7,159 bases of DNA from assembly GCA_017631135.1 (NCBI GenBank), contig JAGBTW010000098.1, positions 1 to 7,159 on the forward strand, given 5' to 3'. This stretch comes from Alistipes sp. Its GTDB lineage: Bacteria; Bacteroidota; Bacteroidia; Bacteroidales; Rikenellaceae. Numbering within the stretch: position 1 is the stretch's first letter; each line of letters starts with the position of its first letter. The notes under the pieces were generated by a model. That model saw only the letters and a program-made list of their open reading frames with translations, did not search any database and was not told the origin of the DNA. Both the position numbers and the translations under genes were made by a program. Below are positions 6,903 through 7,159 of this stretch, one piece after another.

Positions 6903-6930
6903 GATGTTTCGCTTACGCTCAACATGACGG
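6903..6930 (-). repeat. Segment resembling a short dispersed palindromic repeat
   Basis: Read on the minus strand this segment begins GTCCGTCATGTTGAGCG and continues with AAGCGAAACATCT, an imperfect palindrome with ATGTT/AACAT arms. From memory, sequences of this pattern (a GTCAT-GAGCG-AGCGAA-ATCT core) recur in intergenic DNA of many bacterial genomes. That cannot be confirmed without comparing the rest of the genome, so this is recognition by pattern only. Confidence 0.35.
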
Positions 6931-6957
6931 ACTTAATGAAATATTTTTATATAACAA

Positions 6958-6994
6958 CGGGGATGACCTTTTGAGAGTCATCCCCGCTGTTTTT
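6958..6994 (+). terminator. Intrinsic terminator hairpin between converging genes, probably bidirectional
   Basis: CGGGGATGAC (6958-6967) pairs perfectly with GTCATCCCCG (6977-6986) around a 9-base loop, and on the plus strand the stem is followed by CTG and a run of five T (6990-6994). This is a clear intrinsic terminator for plus-strand transcription. It is 255 bases beyond the protease stop but only about 40 bases beyond the stop of the converging minus-strand gene. In the minus direction the stem is followed by GTTGTTATAT, a weaker U-rich tail, so it probably ends both transcripts. Confidence 0.85.
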
Positions 6995-7026
6995 GATGAT
7001 TGCGGCTTTACCGCTTTTGAGAGATA

Positions 7027-7159
7027 TTACTTAATCTCCCAAGTCTGGCCTGAACGAAGAAGGTCGTCAACGCACTTAATCTTTGCTGCTGCCTTAACCT
7101 GCTCAACCTGCTCTGCAACCTTGATGTCATATACGTTCTCGTCGTCAACATCGCGGATA
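7027..7159 (-). CDS. C-terminal end of an unidentified protein (5' part outside window)
   Basis: On the minus strand a frame is open from the window edge (first full codon at 7158) to a TAA at 7027-7029, giving 43 residues. They start IRDVDDENVYDIKVAEQ and end DDLLRSGQTWEIK. The middle (about residues 12-30) is rich in Lys, Glu, Ala and Val and looks helical. Support for real coding comes from the absence of stops, the ordinary soluble-protein composition, codon use like the neighbours (many GTT, AAG, GAC, GAG) and the terminator hairpin placed about 40 bases after the stop. I do not recognise the family from this tail. The gene converges on the CPBP protease gene and is presumably a separate transcription unit. 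Confidence 0.75.
   Translation of the reverse strand, partial: IRDVDDENVYDIKVAEQVEQVKAAAKIKCVDDLLRSGQTWEIK

Larger units (their letters stand above)
6703..6957. other. Non-coding interval with inverted repeats, no credible gene
   Basis: This 255-base stretch lies between the protease stop codon and the terminator hairpin. Short open frames cross it on both strands, but none has family features, and the repeats and hairpins inside explain the sequence better. It contains the separated inverted repeat at 6712-6721/6864-6873, a small hairpin at 6768-6783 (CGCAG/CTGCG stems around TGAACG), a strong hairpin at 6789-6825 and a dispersed-repeat-like segment at 6903-6930. If transcribed with the protease gene it would be an unusually long 3' untranslated region. 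Confidence 0.6.

Noticed and set aside
6792..6974. Plus-strand open frame of 60 codons starting MSRTSLLVLPW
   Set aside because: It covers the hairpin, the repeat-like segment and half of the terminator stem, so it is better explained as repeat DNA.
7002..7014. Small GCGG/CCGC hairpin as a second terminator
   Set aside because: The stem is only 4 bp with a 5-base loop, too weak beside the 10-bp terminator stem at 6958-6986.

Overview
The window looks like a chromosomal segment from a member of the Bacteroidota, most likely order Bacteroidales. The evidence is the gene set and its order (parA-parB-DUF5683-MltD-like transglycosylase), the absence of clear Shine-Dalgarno sequences before the genes, the very short intergenic gaps, and a candidate -7 box of the Bacteroides TAnnTTTG type. 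Genus cannot be fixed by reading alone. The balanced base composition of the minus-strand block and the repeat-like DNA at the right would suit a Rikenellaceae/Alistipes-like genome, but that is a guess.

Positions 1-5688 hold five genes all on the minus strand. In transcription order they are parA (5688-4918), parB (4902-4024), a DUF5683 family membrane/envelope protein (4018 or 4003 down to 2786), a lytic transglycosylase with SLT and LysM domains (2733-1330) and mnmE (1312 to beyond position 1, so its last few codons are missing). The gaps are about 15, 5-20, 52 and 17 bases, which suits one operon. ParA and ParB move and condense the chromosome origin region. The transglycosylase cuts peptidoglycan. 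DUF5683 is uncharacterised. MnmE modifies the wobble uridine of certain tRNAs. The block therefore joins chromosome segregation, cell-wall remodelling and a tRNA modification enzyme.

Positions 5689-5871 are an AT-rich divergent intergenic region with candidate Bacteroidota promoters on both strands. From it a CPBP-family intramembrane protease gene runs on the plus strand (5872-6702).

Positions 6703-6957 have no credible gene. They carry inverted repeats, a strong hairpin and a segment resembling a short dispersed palindromic repeat, possibly the remains of a small non-coding repeat element. A strong hairpin terminator at 6958-6994 separates the protease gene from the 3' end of a converging minus-strand gene (7027-7159, partial, not identified).

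No tRNA, rRNA, CRISPR array, insertion sequence or parS site was seen. Most of the window is ordinary core genome. The points most worth a second look are the repeat region at 6703-6957 and the uncharacterised DUF5683 protein with its duplicated motif.
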